Assembly: GCF_001307195.1 (NCBI RefSeq)
Contig: NZ_CP012808.1
Coordinates: 496,001 to 560,000, forward strand
DNA: 64,000 nucleotides
From: Acinetobacter equi
GTDB taxonomy: Bacteria > Pseudomonadota > Gammaproteobacteria > Pseudomonadales > Moraxellaceae
Reading direction: 5' to 3'
Position 1 is the first letter of the stretch, and each line of letters begins with the position of its first letter. The translations under genes were made by a program, and so were the position numbers. Shown here in pieces: positions 1-8,280 of this stretch. The notes under the pieces are model-generated. The model did no database searches and was not told the DNA's origin. It was given only the letters and a program-made list of their open reading frames with translations.

Positions 1-305
1 TCAGCGGTATCGCCCAAGTCAGCCATTTCAACATCTTGGCCAGCTTTCAGGGTGACGTATGCTTTTTTAACATCAGAACGACGTCCTAATGTTTTACCAA
101 AGCGCTTAGTCTTACCTTTAGTGATAGTCGTGTTAACTTTAACAACTTCTACACCAAATAATTGTTCAACAGCTTTTTTGATTTCAAGTTTATTTGCATT
201 TAATGCAACTTTAAAAACTTGAACACCAGCAGTTTCACCTAAAACTTGTGCTTTTTCTGAGAAAACAGGTCCTTGCAGGACTTGATATAAACGTTCGTTG
301 TTCAT
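1..305 (-). CDS. rplW: 50S ribosomal protein L23 (3' end beyond window)
   Basis: L23 binds 23S rRNA near the peptide exit tunnel and is the docking site for trigger factor and SRP. The readable 101 residues begin [20 protein letters not shown] and contain the typical [21 protein letters not shown] segment and the basic [16 protein letters not shown] stretch. The ATG at 305 overlaps the rplD stop (ATGA arrangement), so the two are translationally coupled. The last few codons lie outside the window. Position as fourth gene of the S10 operon agrees with the call. Confidence 0.95.
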   Translation of the reverse strand, partial: MNNERLYQVLQGPVFSEKAQVLGETAGVQVFKVALNANKLEIKKAVEQLFGVEVVKVNTTITKGKTKRFGKTLGRRSDVKKAYVTLKAGQDVEMADLGDTA

Positions 306-904
306 CCGAGTTCTACCTCAATTTTCTTAGCAGCAGCTACAGACATAACAACTTTGTCGAACGCGATCAAGCTAACAGGATCGATTGCAGCAGCATCAAC
401 AACATCCACATGTGGAAGGTTACGAGCAGCAAGATACAAGTTTTCATCAACAGCATCAGTAACGATCAATGCACGAGTAGCATTCAAGTCGTTAAGTTTT
501 GCAAGCAATTCTTTAGTTTTTGGAGCTGCAACAGCAAACTCTTCAACTAAAACTAAGCGATCTTGACGAACAAGTTCAGCTAAGATGCATTGCATAGCAC
601 CGCGATACATTTTACGGTTTACTTTTTGAGACCAGTCTTGTGGACGAGCAGCAAAAGTTTTACCACCGCCAACCCAGATTGGGCTACGAATAGAACCAGC
701 ACGAGCGCGGCCAGTACCTTTTTGACGGAATGGTTTTTTACCACCACCAGATACGTCTGCACGTGATTTTTGAGCTTTAGAACCTTGACGACCACCAGCT
801 AAATAAGCTGTAACAACTTGGTGTACAAGAGCTTCATTAAATTCACGACCGAACGCAACTTCTGATAATTCAACAGCAGAGCCGGAAACAGTATTTAAAT
901 TCAC
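302..904 (-). CDS. rplD: 50S ribosomal protein L4
   Basis: 200 residues, normal length for L4. The central glycine/arginine-rich loop (about residues 45-85, including [19 protein letters not shown] and GTGRARAGS) is the extension that reaches into the exit tunnel. The start is GTG at 904, preceded by a strong GAGGGG Shine-Dalgarno. In E. coli L4 also represses its own operon by binding the S10 leader; whether that holds here is not known. It sits 11 bp after rplC and overlaps rplW. Confidence 0.97.
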   Translation of the reverse strand: MNLNTVSGSAVELSEVAFGREFNEALVHQVVTAYLAGGRQGSKAQKSRADVSGGGKKPFRQKGTGRARAGSIRSPIWVGGGKTFAARPQDWSQKVNRKMYRGAMQCILAELVRQDRLVLVEEFAVAAPKTKELLAKLNDLNATRALIVTDAVDENLYLAARNLPHVDVVDAAAIDPVSLIAFDKVVMSVAAAKKIEVELG

Positions 905-915
905 GTTATTTCCCC

Positions 916-1554
916 TCAGGCCTTGATCGTAGGACGAACAGTTACGTCACCACCAGTAGCGCCTGGAACCGCACCTTTAACAACTAGAACTGAACGTTCA
1001 GTGTCGATAGCAACGATTTCAAGACCTTGCGTAGTTACGCGTTCAGCACCTAAATGGCCAGCCATTTTTTTGCCTTTGAACACGCGACCAGGAGTCTGGT
1101 TTTGACCTGTAGAACCTAAAACACGGTGAGAAACAGAGTTACCATGAGTAGCGTCTTGAGTACGGAAGTTCCAACGTTTAACACCACCTTGGAAACCCTT
1201 ACCTTTAGATGTACCAGTTACGTCAACAACTTGACCCACTTGGAACAAATCTACAGTTAGCGTAGCGCCAACTTCACGACCTTCAAGATCAGCTTCTGTA
1301 ACACGGAATTCTTGAACTAAACGACCAGCAGCAACACCCGCTTTAGCGAAGTGACCTTTCTGAGCGTTAGTTACGCGAGATTCGCGACGTTCACCAGTAG
1401 TGATTTGAATCGCTTGATAACCATCAGTTTCAAGCGTTTTGATTTGTGTGATGCGGTTAGGATCAACCTCAATCACTGTTACAGGCACAGAAACACCAGC
1501 ATCTGTAAAGATACGTGTCATACCGCACTTGCGACCGACTAAACCAATAGCCAT
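916..1554 (-). CDS. rplC: 50S ribosomal protein L3
   Basis: L3 is an early-assembly 23S rRNA binding protein whose tip approaches the peptidyl transferase centre. The protein begins [18 protein letters not shown] and carries the conserved [13 protein letters not shown] and THGNSVSHR motifs of the central extension (about residues 125-150). An ATG two codons upstream (1560) is possible, but only the ATG at 1554 has a well-spaced AGAGG (9 nt), and it gives the usual 212 residues. A short hairpin (TAATTAAC / GTTAATTA, 1581-1603) lies between rpsJ and rplC. Confidence 0.96.
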   Translation of the reverse strand: MAIGLVGRKCGMTRIFTDAGVSVPVTVIEVDPNRITQIKTLETDGYQAIQITTGERRESRVTNAQKGHFAKAGVAAGRLVQEFRVTEADLEGREVGATLTVDLFQVGQVVDVTGTSKGKGFQGGVKRWNFRTQDATHGNSVSHRVLGSTGQNQTPGRVFKGKKMAGHLGAERVTTQGLEIVAIDTERSVLVVKGAVPGATGGDVTVRPTIKA

Positions 1555-1614
1555 GTGCATAAACCTCTAAAAAAGCGGCCTAATTAACTTAGAGTGTTAA
1601 TTAACCCGAAAGCC

Positions 1615-1926
1615 TTAACCCAATGCGATCTGAACATCAACACCAGCTGCAAGATCTAATTTCATCAACGCATCTACAGTTTTGTCTGTAGGTTGAACGA
1701 TATCGATCAAACGTTTATAAGTGCGGATCTCGTATTGGTCACGCGCATCTTTGTTAACGTGTGGTGATGTTAAAACGTTAAAACGTTCGATGCGAGTTGG
1801 CATCGGGATTGGACCACAAACCTGTGCGCCAGTACGTTTTGCTGTTTCTACGATCTCTTGAGCAGATTGATCAATTAAACGGTGATCAAAAGACTTAAGA
1901 CGGATACGAATTCTCTGGTTAGACAT
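1615..1926 (-). CDS. rpsJ: 30S ribosomal protein S10
   Basis: First gene of the S10 operon, 103 residues beginning [20 protein letters not shown]10 is a head protein of the 30S subunit and, as NusE, a partner of NusB in transcription antitermination. The conserved [20 protein letters not shown] segment is intact. The ATG at 1926 is chosen over an upstream in-frame start because GGAG lies 8 nt before it and the length then equals the family standard. SuhB, which works with NusE in rRNA antitermination in E. coli, is also encoded in this window. Confidence 0.97.
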
Positions 1927-2092
1927 ACCAGTTAACTCCAAGCCAAATATATAAAGAATCACCCTTGACGCATCTCACCCCACTTAATAAGGCAAGTGTC
2001 AAGAGCAGTGAATTATCACTAAGGTCGTGATCGATGCCACGACTGTAACGATGTTAACTACTTTCTTCGCAGTTAACCCCTTCATTAAAGGG
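1927..2092 (-). promoter_or_regulatory. Structured 5' leader of the S10 operon
   Basis: About 165 nt of untranslated RNA is expected between the promoter and rpsJ. Read on the minus strand it holds several perfect hairpins: CCCTT/AAGGG, GTTAACT/AGTTAAC with an 11-nt loop, GTCGTG/CACGAC with an 8-nt loop, and a long-range CTTGAC/GTCAAG pairing just before the gene. E. coli uses an S10 leader for L4-mediated control; this leader is hairpin-rich too, but L4 control is inference only. Confidence 0.6.
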
Positions 2093-2098
2093 TCTCCC

Positions 2099-2127
2099 AT
2101 TATAACTATTGTTTAATGCATAAGCAA
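2099..2127 (-). promoter_or_regulatory. S10 operon sigma-70 promoter
   Basis: On the minus strand TTGCTT (2122-2127) and a perfect TATAAT (2099-2104) are separated by exactly 17 bp, followed by ATGGGAG where transcription should begin near 2092. This is the strongest core promoter I could read in the window and fits a highly expressed ribosomal operon. Confidence 0.75.
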
Positions 2128-2191
2128 ACCTATTTTACCCTTTTTATCTCTTTTTTCGCCTATTTCACTGTTTACAGAATAAACAGAAAAG

Positions 2192-2929
2192 TCATGATAC
2201 CGTTTGGTTTAAAACATAATCAATTGCCTGATTTAAAATTTGGTTACCCTGCATAAAATATTGTTTTTTAGAATTTTTTAAAGACTCTGGTGATTGAACA
2301 CACTCACCTGAAAATACAGCCAACTCATCATCATTTTCTAAAAACAAATTCAATACATCAGGTGTAATCTCAGGATGAAATTGAAAACCGAGCACATTCC
2401 TTCCTATTTGATACATTTGGTTACGACATACATCATTTTCAGCCAAATGAATTGCCCCTTTAGGAATTTCAAATGTTTCACTATGCCATTGCATGACATT
2501 AAATTCATATGGCAACTCAAAACAACCTTTTGGCACATGTTTAATTTTTCGTATAGTTGTCCAACCCAATTCCTGCTGAGGATTTCGACTAACTGCAGCA
2601 CCTAGTGCATTTGCAATAAGCTGCCCCCCTAAACAAAGACCTATAGCAGGCCTACCTAATGCTAAATACCGTCTTAACCATCTTTTTTCAATTTTTAACC
2701 ATGGAAAATTCACTTCATCATTAACACTCATTGTCCCCCCCATTATGATGAGTAAATCAACATCAGTAACATCAGGCAAAGCTTCCATATCTAATGACTG
2801 ATCTACTGGCAAAGCAAAAAATTCCGTTGCTGTAATTTGCGCATTCATTTGTTTTAAATACTCATAACAACTTCCAAAACCTTCACCAGCAATATGCTGA
2901 AAATAATGCACTTTTAACTGCGACTTCAT
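2192..2929 (-). CDS. Class I glutamine amidotransferase-like protein
   Basis: 245-residue stand-alone GATase domain of the GMP-synthase-like type. The catalytic triad is visible: nucleophile Cys99 in GLCLGG, and His185 and Glu187 in GFQFHPE. These proteins hydrolyse glutamine or related gamma-glutamyl compounds, but the acceptor reaction and substrate of this branch are not evident from sequence. No synthetase domain is attached. It is divergent from metC across about 160 bp, so a role in amino acid or nitrogen metabolism is possible. ATG at 2929 is the first in-frame start. Confidence 0.8.
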   Translation of the reverse strand: MKSQLKVHYFQHIAGEGFGSCYEYLKQMNAQITATEFFALPVDQSLDMEALPDVTDVDLLIIMGGTMSVNDEVNFPWLKIEKRWLRRYLALGRPAIGLCLGGQLIANALGAAVSRNPQQELGWTTIRKIKHVPKGCFELPYEFNVMQWHSETFEIPKGAIHLAENDVCRNQMYQIGRNVLGFQFHPEITPDVLNLFLENDDELAVFSGECVQSPESLKNSKKQYFMQGNQILNQAIDYVLNQTVS

Positions 2930-3088
2930 GCGCTCAAACCTATTTTTGTTGCTCTAACTTAGGTTTTGCAAAAATGAAGCCAACTTTATAAATTTATTAT
3001 TTTTTTTACACACAGACATATTTTTTATACCAACTCTCTACGCTTTTCTCTTAAGCTACATTTATTTATCTATTTTATAGAGCTTAAA

Positions 3089-4276
3089 ATGAAAAATTGC
3101 ACTCAAACACAACTTATACATGCACCAAGAAAAGCACCTCAATATATTTCTACGGTTCAACCTCCTCTATTTCGTGCATCCACCATTATTTTTGAGAATA
3201 CCAATGCACTATTTGATCGCCATTGGACAGATCCTTATGACTATAGTTATGGCACACATGGCACACCAACAACTTTCACATTAGGAGATAATATCGCTCA
3301 GATTGAAGGTGGTGATTTTTGCTTACTTGCACCAAGTGGATTATCAGCGATTAATCTAGTGAATTCATGCTTTTTAAAACATGGTGATGAGGTATGGGTT
3401 GCTGATAATATTTATGGTCCAAATATGGAGCACTTAAATAATTTACAAGATCGTTACGGCATTGAAGTTAAAGTTTACAATTCAATTGACATTAATACTT
3501 TTACACCAACTAAAAAAGCCTCGCTACTTTGGCTTGAAGCTGCTGGTTCAGTCACACTTGAATTTCCAAATCTAATTGCTTTAGTTAAAAAAGCGAAAGA
3601 ACTTCAAATTTTAACTGTGCTTGATAATACCTGGGGAGCTGGGCTTGCATTTAATGCTTTTGACTTTAGTTCAGAGCACTTAAGTGTTGATATTACCGTT
3701 CATGCTTTAACTAAATATCCAAGTGGAGGTGGTGATATTTTAATGGGTTCTATTGTCACTAAAAACAAAGAATTTTATCACAAATTGTTCCGTATGCATG
3801 CAATTCAAGGTATTGCTGTTTCAGGAGATGACGTAGCACAAATTCAGCGTAGCTTATCATCCATGAAACTTCGCTATGAACATCAATCTAAAAGCACTTT
3901 AACACTACTCGAGTGGCTCAAAGAACAAAAAGAATTTGTTCAAGTCTTACATCCAGCAGACTCAGAAAGCGCAGGTCATAAATATTGGAAAGATATCTGC
4001 AAAGAAGGTCATAGTGCAGGACTTGTCAGCGTCATCTTTGATTCAAAATATTCTTTAAGTGATATCCGTAAGTTTTGTGATGCCTTAACACTCTTTAAAC
4101 TTGGTTTTAGCTGGGGTGGTCCTGTCAGCTTAGTCATGCTATATAATTTAAAAGATATGCGTGTTTTAAATCACCCTCACTTAAAACAAGGTCTACTCGT
4201 CCGTTTCTGTATTGGGCTAGAAGAACCACAAGATTTAATAAATGATATTAAACATGCTTTAAAATTACTTGAGTAA
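3089..4276 (+). CDS. metC: Cystathionine beta-lyase (PLP enzyme)
   Basis: 395-residue Cys/Met-metabolism PLP enzyme of the trans-sulfuration family. Cystathionine beta-lyase converts cystathionine to homocysteine, ammonia and pyruvate in methionine synthesis. The phosphate-binding YSYGTHGTPT segment is at about 53-62, the PSGLSAI motif at about 83, and the PLP lysine at about 209 in HALTKYPSGGGD. The whole length aligns with MetC-type enzymes rather than MetB or MetZ, though subfamily members are hard to tell apart by eye. The next gene starts 31 bp downstream and may be co-transcribed. Confidence 0.85.
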   Translation: MKNCTQTQLIHAPRKAPQYISTVQPPLFRASTIIFENTNALFDRHWTDPYDYSYGTHGTPTTFTLGDNIAQIEGGDFCLLAPSGLSAINLVNSCFLKHGDEVWVADNIYGPNMEHLNNLQDRYGIEVKVYNSIDINTFTPTKKASLLWLEAAGSVTLEFPNLIALVKKAKELQILTVLDNTWGAGLAFNAFDFSSEHLSVDITVHALTKYPSGGGDILMGSIVTKNKEFYHKLFRMHAIQGIAVSGDDVAQIQRSLSSMKLRYEHQSKSTLTLLEWLKEQKEFVQVLHPADSESAGHKYWKDICKEGHSAGLVSVIFDSKYSLSDIRKFCDALTLFKLGFSWGGPVSLVMLYNLKDMRVLNHPHLKQGLLVRFCIGLEEPQDLINDIKHALKLLE

Positions 4277-4307
4277 CAATAAATAGAACAAATAAGGAAT
4301 ATTCATT

Positions 4308-5825
4308 ATGGGTACACCAATAATCATTGGAAAAAATTGCATCGATACGACACAAAATATTGTTTTGCACTCTCAATTTGCAAATCGGCATGGTTTAATT
4401 GCTGGAGCAACTGGTACAGGTAAAACTGTAACCTTAAAAGTTTTAGCAGAAAGCTTTTCTCGACTTGGTGTACCCGTTTTTCTTGCAGATGTCAAAGGTG
4501 ATGTTTCCAGTCTCACAAAAGCAGGTGAAAATACTCCCAAATTTAATGAGCGACTAAAGTCTCTCAATATTGAGTCCATTCCTTTCAGCGCATTCCCCGT
4601 TGTATTTTGGGATTTATTTACTGAGCAAGGACATCCTATTCGAACAACCATTTCAGAAATCGGTCCGATTCTCCTCTCTCGAATTTTAAATTTGAATGAT
4701 ACTCAAGAAGGTGTTCTTTCCGCTGTATTTCGTATTGCAGATGACCAAGGCTTACTCTTACTTGATTTCAAAGATCTAAAAGCCATGCTAAGTTATATTA
4801 GTGAAAATACATCTCTGTTTACAAAAGATTATGGAAATTTATCACCAGCCAGCCTAGGTGCTATTCAACGTAATTTACTCGCTCTTGCCGATCAAGGTGG
4901 TGATTTATTTTTTGGAGAACCTGGATTAAATATTTTAGATTTTATCCAAACAGATTCAGATGGTCGTGGTGTAATTAATTTACTCGCTGCAGATAAACTA
5001 ATGCACACTCCTAAGCTTTACGCCACTTTTTTACTTTGGATGCTTGCAGAACTTTTCGAACAACTTCCCGAAGTTGGTGACTTAGAAAAACCCAAGCTTG
5101 TCTTTTTCTTTGATGAAGCCCATTTACTTTTTAATAACACAAGCGCTGCCCTACAAGAAAAAATTGAACAAGTTGTTCGTTTAATTCGCTCAAAAGGTAT
5201 TGGCATTTATTTTATCACTCAAAATCCACTCGACTTACCTGAAAATATTCTTGGTCAGTTAGGAAATCGTATTCAACATGCTTTACGTGCTTTCACTCCT
5301 AAAGATCAAAAAGCAGTTAAAGCGGCAGCAAATACTTTCAGAGTAAATCCCAACCTTAATATTGAACAAGTAATTACGGAACTTGCTGTAGGTGAAGCAC
5401 TTATTAGCTGTTTAGATGAACAAGGTATACCTCAAATTGTGGAGCGTGCTTGGATTATACCTCCCCACTCTTCCTTTAACCCATTAACCATAGAAGAACG
5501 ACAGTACATCATCCACAAAAGCATCATTTATGGTATTTATGAGCAAAATATTGATCGTGAAAGCGCTTTTGAAAAACTACAAATTAAAATTACAGAACAA
5601 CAACAGCAATTAGAAAAAATTGAGCAAGATAAGCAACATTCAAAAGAATATGAGAGACTTGCTAAAGCACAACAAAAAGAAGCTGAGCGTATAGCAAAAC
5701 ATAAAGAAAAACTCACACAAGACATTGCAGGTACTTTTGCCAAAAGTGTCGCTCGCAGCTTAGGAGGAAGAACAGGACAAAAACTTGTTCGTGGCTTACT
5801 TGGCTCCTTATTTGGTAAAAAATAG
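4308..5825 (+). CDS. HerA/YjgR-like DUF853 ATPase
   Basis: 505 residues of the DUF853 / YjgR family, related to HerA-FtsK-type ATPases. Walker A is GATGTGKT at 33-40 and the Walker B/DEAH-like box FFFDEAH is near 267-272; ITQNP follows as the sensor region. The last 80 residues (about 420-485) are rich in Gln, Glu and Lys and look like a coiled coil, ending in a glycine-rich basic tail. The family is widespread, but its cellular job is poorly defined; DNA handling is a guess from the fold. A good AAGGA site precedes the ATG. Confidence 0.85.
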   Translation: MGTPIIIGKNCIDTTQNIVLHSQFANRHGLIAGATGTGKTVTLKVLAESFSRLGVPVFLADVKGDVSSLTKAGENTPKFNERLKSLNIESIPFSAFPVVFWDLFTEQGHPIRTTISEIGPILLSRILNLNDTQEGVLSAVFRIADDQGLLLLDFKDLKAMLSYISENTSLFTKDYGNLSPASLGAIQRNLLALADQGGDLFFGEPGLNILDFIQTDSDGRGVINLLAADKLMHTPKLYATFLLWMLAELFEQLPEVGDLEKPKLVFFFDEAHLLFNNTSAALQEKIEQVVRLIRSKGIGIYFITQNPLDLPENILGQLGNRIQHALRAFTPKDQKAVKAAANTFRVNPNLNIEQVITELAVGEALISCLDEQGIPQIVERAWIIPPHSSFNPLTIEERQYIIHKSIIYGIYEQNIDRESAFEKLQIKITEQQQQLEKIEQDKQHSKEYERLAKAQQKEAERIAKHKEKLTQDIAGTFAKSVARSLGGRTGQKLVRGLLGSLFGKK

Positions 5826-5910
5826 TTTATCCAATTACATTTCATATTATTATGGGATTTTTAACAATCCCCTACTTTTTATAGGCTTTATGTAAATGTT
5901 GTATTGCTAA

Positions 5911-5953
5911 TATATTTTTAAAGATGTATTTTAAATACATCTTTAAAAATATA
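5911..5953. promoter_or_regulatory. NsrR operator within a 43-bp perfect palindrome
   Basis: The core at 5921-5943 has half sites AAGATGTATTT and AAATACATCTT around one central base. This is what the known gammaproteobacterial NsrR site (AAGATGyATTT dyad) looks like. The symmetry continues outward, so positions 5911-5953 form a perfect palindrome with 21-bp arms. It lies 20 bp before the globin gene at 5974, and an NsrR-like protein is encoded at 6840. NO-relieved repression of the globin gene follows with good confidence. Confidence 0.88.
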
Positions 5954-5973
5954 ACCAACTTAAAGGCCTATTC

Positions 5974-6735
5974 ATGTCTCCTGATTACATCCAACTTGTT
6001 AAATCAACAGTTCCAGTATTACGTGAAAATGGTGTTGCATTAACATCTTATTTCTATAAAAGAATGCTAAATAATCACCCTGAATTAAAAAATACATTTA
6101 ACCTTGATCATCAAAGTACTGGTCGCCAGCCTCGTGCTCTTGCAGCAGCTGTCTTAGCTTATGCAGAACATATTGATAACCCAAGTGTTCTTGCCAAAGC
6201 AGTAGAACGCATGACAACAAAGCATGTAAGTTTAAATATTCAGCCAGAACAATATGAAATTGTTGGAACAAATTTACTTCATTCAATTAGTGAGGTTCTT
6301 GATGTACCAATGGACTCAGATTTAATTGCTGCATGGAAAGAAGCTTATACTCAATTAGCAGACTTACTGATTAGTGTAGAAAAATCAAAATATGATTCTC
6401 TTACTAGTAAAGATGGTGGCTGGGCTGGATGGAGAAACTTCACTATTGCAGCTATTCAAGATATTGAAGCAGGCAAACGTTTTATCTTAAATTCACAAAA
6501 TAATCAGGCTACAGTAGCTGCTGAAAATGATGAATATATTTCTGTACGCGTTAAAGTTCCAAATCAAGATTTAAAACAACCTCAACAATTTACTGTTGCT
6601 GAAAGTAAACCAATGCAATATGAAATTGATGTAAAAGCAGAAGAACATCCAACTGAATTTTCTGTGCAAAATATTTTAATTAATCACTATAAAGTTGGTG
6701 ATATTGTTGAAGTATCTGCACCAATTAAAATCTAA
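5974..6735 (+). CDS. Flavohaemoglobin-like globin protein lacking the reductase NAD domain
   Basis: 253 residues. Residues 1-138 align closely with the E. coli Hmp globin domain and keep Tyr28 (B10), Gln52 (E7) and the haem-ligand His84 (F8). GGW at about 148-150 marks the Hmp junction, and the rest follows the FAD-binding barrel to VGDIVEVSAPIKI and stops. The NAD-binding domain is absent (Hmp is near 396 residues). The FAD signature RxYS reads QQFT at 204-207, so flavin binding is doubtful. The frame is clean and the stop is followed by non-coding DNA. Sits between an NsrR box and an NsrR gene, so it probably meets NO, using an outside reductant or as a sensor or scavenger (inference). Confidence 0.85.
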   Translation: MSPDYIQLVKSTVPVLRENGVALTSYFYKRMLNNHPELKNTFNLDHQSTGRQPRALAAAVLAYAEHIDNPSVLAKAVERMTTKHVSLNIQPEQYEIVGTNLLHSISEVLDVPMDSDLIAAWKEAYTQLADLLISVEKSKYDSLTSKDGGWAGWRNFTIAAIQDIEAGKRFILNSQNNQATVAAENDEYISVRVKVPNQDLKQPQQFTVAESKPMQYEIDVKAEEHPTEFSVQNILINHYKVGDIVEVSAPIKI

Positions 6736-6772
6736 CACATTCCCTTCTTTGAATATTCTTATCTAAAAAATG

Positions 6773-6806
6773 GCATTGAAAGCACTATAGTAAGGGCTTT
6801 CAATGC
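6773..6806 (+). terminator. 11-bp hairpin between the globin gene and nsrR
   Basis: GCATTGAAAGC (6773-6783) pairs perfectly with GCTTTCAATGC (6796-6806) around a 12-nt loop. No T-run follows, so termination would be weak. It ends 33 bp before nsrR and could equally be an attenuator or protein site. Confidence 0.4.
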
Positions 6807-6839
6807 TAATATATCAATATCGCATTTCATCTCAAACAT

Positions 6840-7280
6840 ATGCAACTCAATAAATTTACTGATTATGCATTACGTATTTTAATGTATGTCGCACAGCCAA
6901 AAGCCGAGCTATATACCATTGCGGAATTATCGCAACAATTACAAGTGTCTGAAAATCATGCAATGAAAATTGTACATTTCATGGCAAAACAAGATTGGTT
7001 GATTACCACACGAGGTAAAGGCGGTGGGATCCGACTTAGTAATAAAACACTCGAACTTAAATTAGGTTATATTGTTCGCGTATTACAAAAAGAACTTCAA
7101 ATCGTTGAATGTAATAAACCACCTTGTATTTTAAGAACAAATTGCGGTTTAAAAGGTATTTTAAATCAAGCACTAGAACAATTTTATAAACACCTAGACC
7201 AATACACATTGGGCGGAATTTTAAAAACATCAAATCCTACACATCCTTCCTCATCTTTAATTGATCTCATTAATCTTTAA
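6840..7280 (+). CDS. nsrR: Rrf2-family regulator, NsrR-type nitric oxide sensor
   Basis: 146 residues beginning MQLNKFTDYALRILMYVA, the classic Rrf2/NsrR N-terminus with a winged helix-turn-helix. Cys91, Cys96 and Cys102 have the C-x4-C-x5-C spacing and the same positions as the iron-sulfur ligands of E. coli NsrR. Such a cluster is destroyed by NO, releasing repression. The predicted operator is upstream of the adjacent globin gene. No clear Shine-Dalgarno precedes the ATG, so it may be weakly expressed or coupled to upstream transcription. Confidence 0.88.
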   Translation: MQLNKFTDYALRILMYVAQPKAELYTIAELSQQLQVSENHAMKIVHFMAKQDWLITTRGKGGGIRLSNKTLELKLGYIVRVLQKELQIVECNKPPCILRTNCGLKGILNQALEQFYKHLDQYTLGGILKTSNPTHPSSSLIDLINL

Positions 7281-7362
7281 ATATCTTTTACGATCAATAT
7301 TCGCTTGCTTAGACGACTTCATCTATAATAGACATTTGTAGAACATGAATTGAAGTTAAGTT

Positions 7363-8220
7363 ATGCATCCAAACAGAGGCAAATCAAAAAACAGTAAAGC
7401 AGCCAATGCGCCTAAGCAAAAGATTTCCTATGAAAAAAAGGTTGATCCTGCCATTACTGAATACTCTGTTCGCGCATTAAATTGGTTGCGTAAAGCAGAG
7501 TTCTTAATGAGCGCACCAAAGCTCAACTTATGTGTTGAAGACACAGGTTATGAGGTTGCTTTTGCCGGTCGTTCTAATGCAGGTAAATCAAGTGCAATTA
7601 ATGCTTTAACAAATCAAAAGCAACTTGCGCGTGCATCTAAAAAGCCCGGTCGAACCCAAATGATCAACTTCTTTAGCCTAGGAAATCCTGACCAGCGCCT
7701 TGTCGATTTACCAGGTTATGGCTATGCTGCTGTACCTGAAGCAATGAAAATTGTTTGGCAAAAAGAACTTGAAAATTACCTAATTCATCGTGAAAGCTTA
7801 CAAGGCTTAGTTCTACTGATGGACATTCGCCATCCATTACAACACTTTGATGTCATGATGTTAGAATGGGCTTATTCACGTAAATTATTTGTACATGTTT
7901 TATTAACAAAATCCGATAAGCTAAATCGTGGTCCAGCTTCAAAAGCATTGCAAGAAGTGAAAGCACAATTGAAGAAAATGAAACTTCAATTTTCTATTCA
8001 ATTATTCTCTTCACTCAATAAACAAGGATTAGAAGAGCTTGCAAGTGTAATGGCAGGTCGCTTGAACTTTACGTTAGAGCAAGCTGATACCATGAATATT
8101 AGTTCTGAAAACTTACTTGAAGGTATTGATTTAGATAGCATTGAGTTAGCAAATGACGAAGATATTGAAGATGATATTTCTTCAATTGTTACAGATGAAG
8201 CAGAACTTCCTAAAGAGTAA
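7363..8220 (+). CDS. engB: Ribosome biogenesis GTP-binding protein YsxC/EngB
   Basis: 285 residues. The TrmE-Era-EngA-type GTPase core shows G1 GRSNAGKSS at about 69-77, G3 DLPGYG at about 118-123 and G4 TKSDK. EngB is needed for 50S subunit assembly. It is longer than the usual 200 residues: about 45 basic residues precede the core, and after residue 240 an acidic tail (DLDSIELANDEDIEDD) follows. Such a tail is reported for some proteobacterial homologues. A perfect symmetric terminator follows. Confidence 0.93.
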   Translation: MHPNRGKSKNSKAANAPKQKISYEKKVDPAITEYSVRALNWLRKAEFLMSAPKLNLCVEDTGYEVAFAGRSNAGKSSAINALTNQKQLARASKKPGRTQMINFFSLGNPDQRLVDLPGYGYAAVPEAMKIVWQKELENYLIHRESLQGLVLLMDIRHPLQHFDVMMLEWAYSRKLFVHVLLTKSDKLNRGPASKALQEVKAQLKKMKLQFSIQLFSSLNKQGLEELASVMAGRLNFTLEQADTMNISSENLLEGIDLDSIELANDEDIEDDISSIVTDEAELPKE

Positions 8221-8238
8221 TTTTTTCATCTTAAAATT

Positions 8239-8266
8239 AAAAAAGCAGGGAATTCCCTGCTTTTTT
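8239..8266. terminator. Bidirectional terminator between engB and the symporter gene
   Basis: GCAGGGAATTCCCTGC flanked by six A on the left and six T on the right; a perfect palindrome serving both convergent genes. Confidence 0.9.
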
Positions 8267-8280
8267 ATAATTTAACCTTA

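Noticed and set aside
302..566. Plus-strand ORFs over rplD
   Set aside because: Antisense frames of a well-known ribosomal protein gene.
5974..6735. Globin gene as a pseudogene of hmp
   Set aside because: The frame is clean, the start site is good, and the operator and regulator are intact; it is reported as a shortened but likely functional gene.
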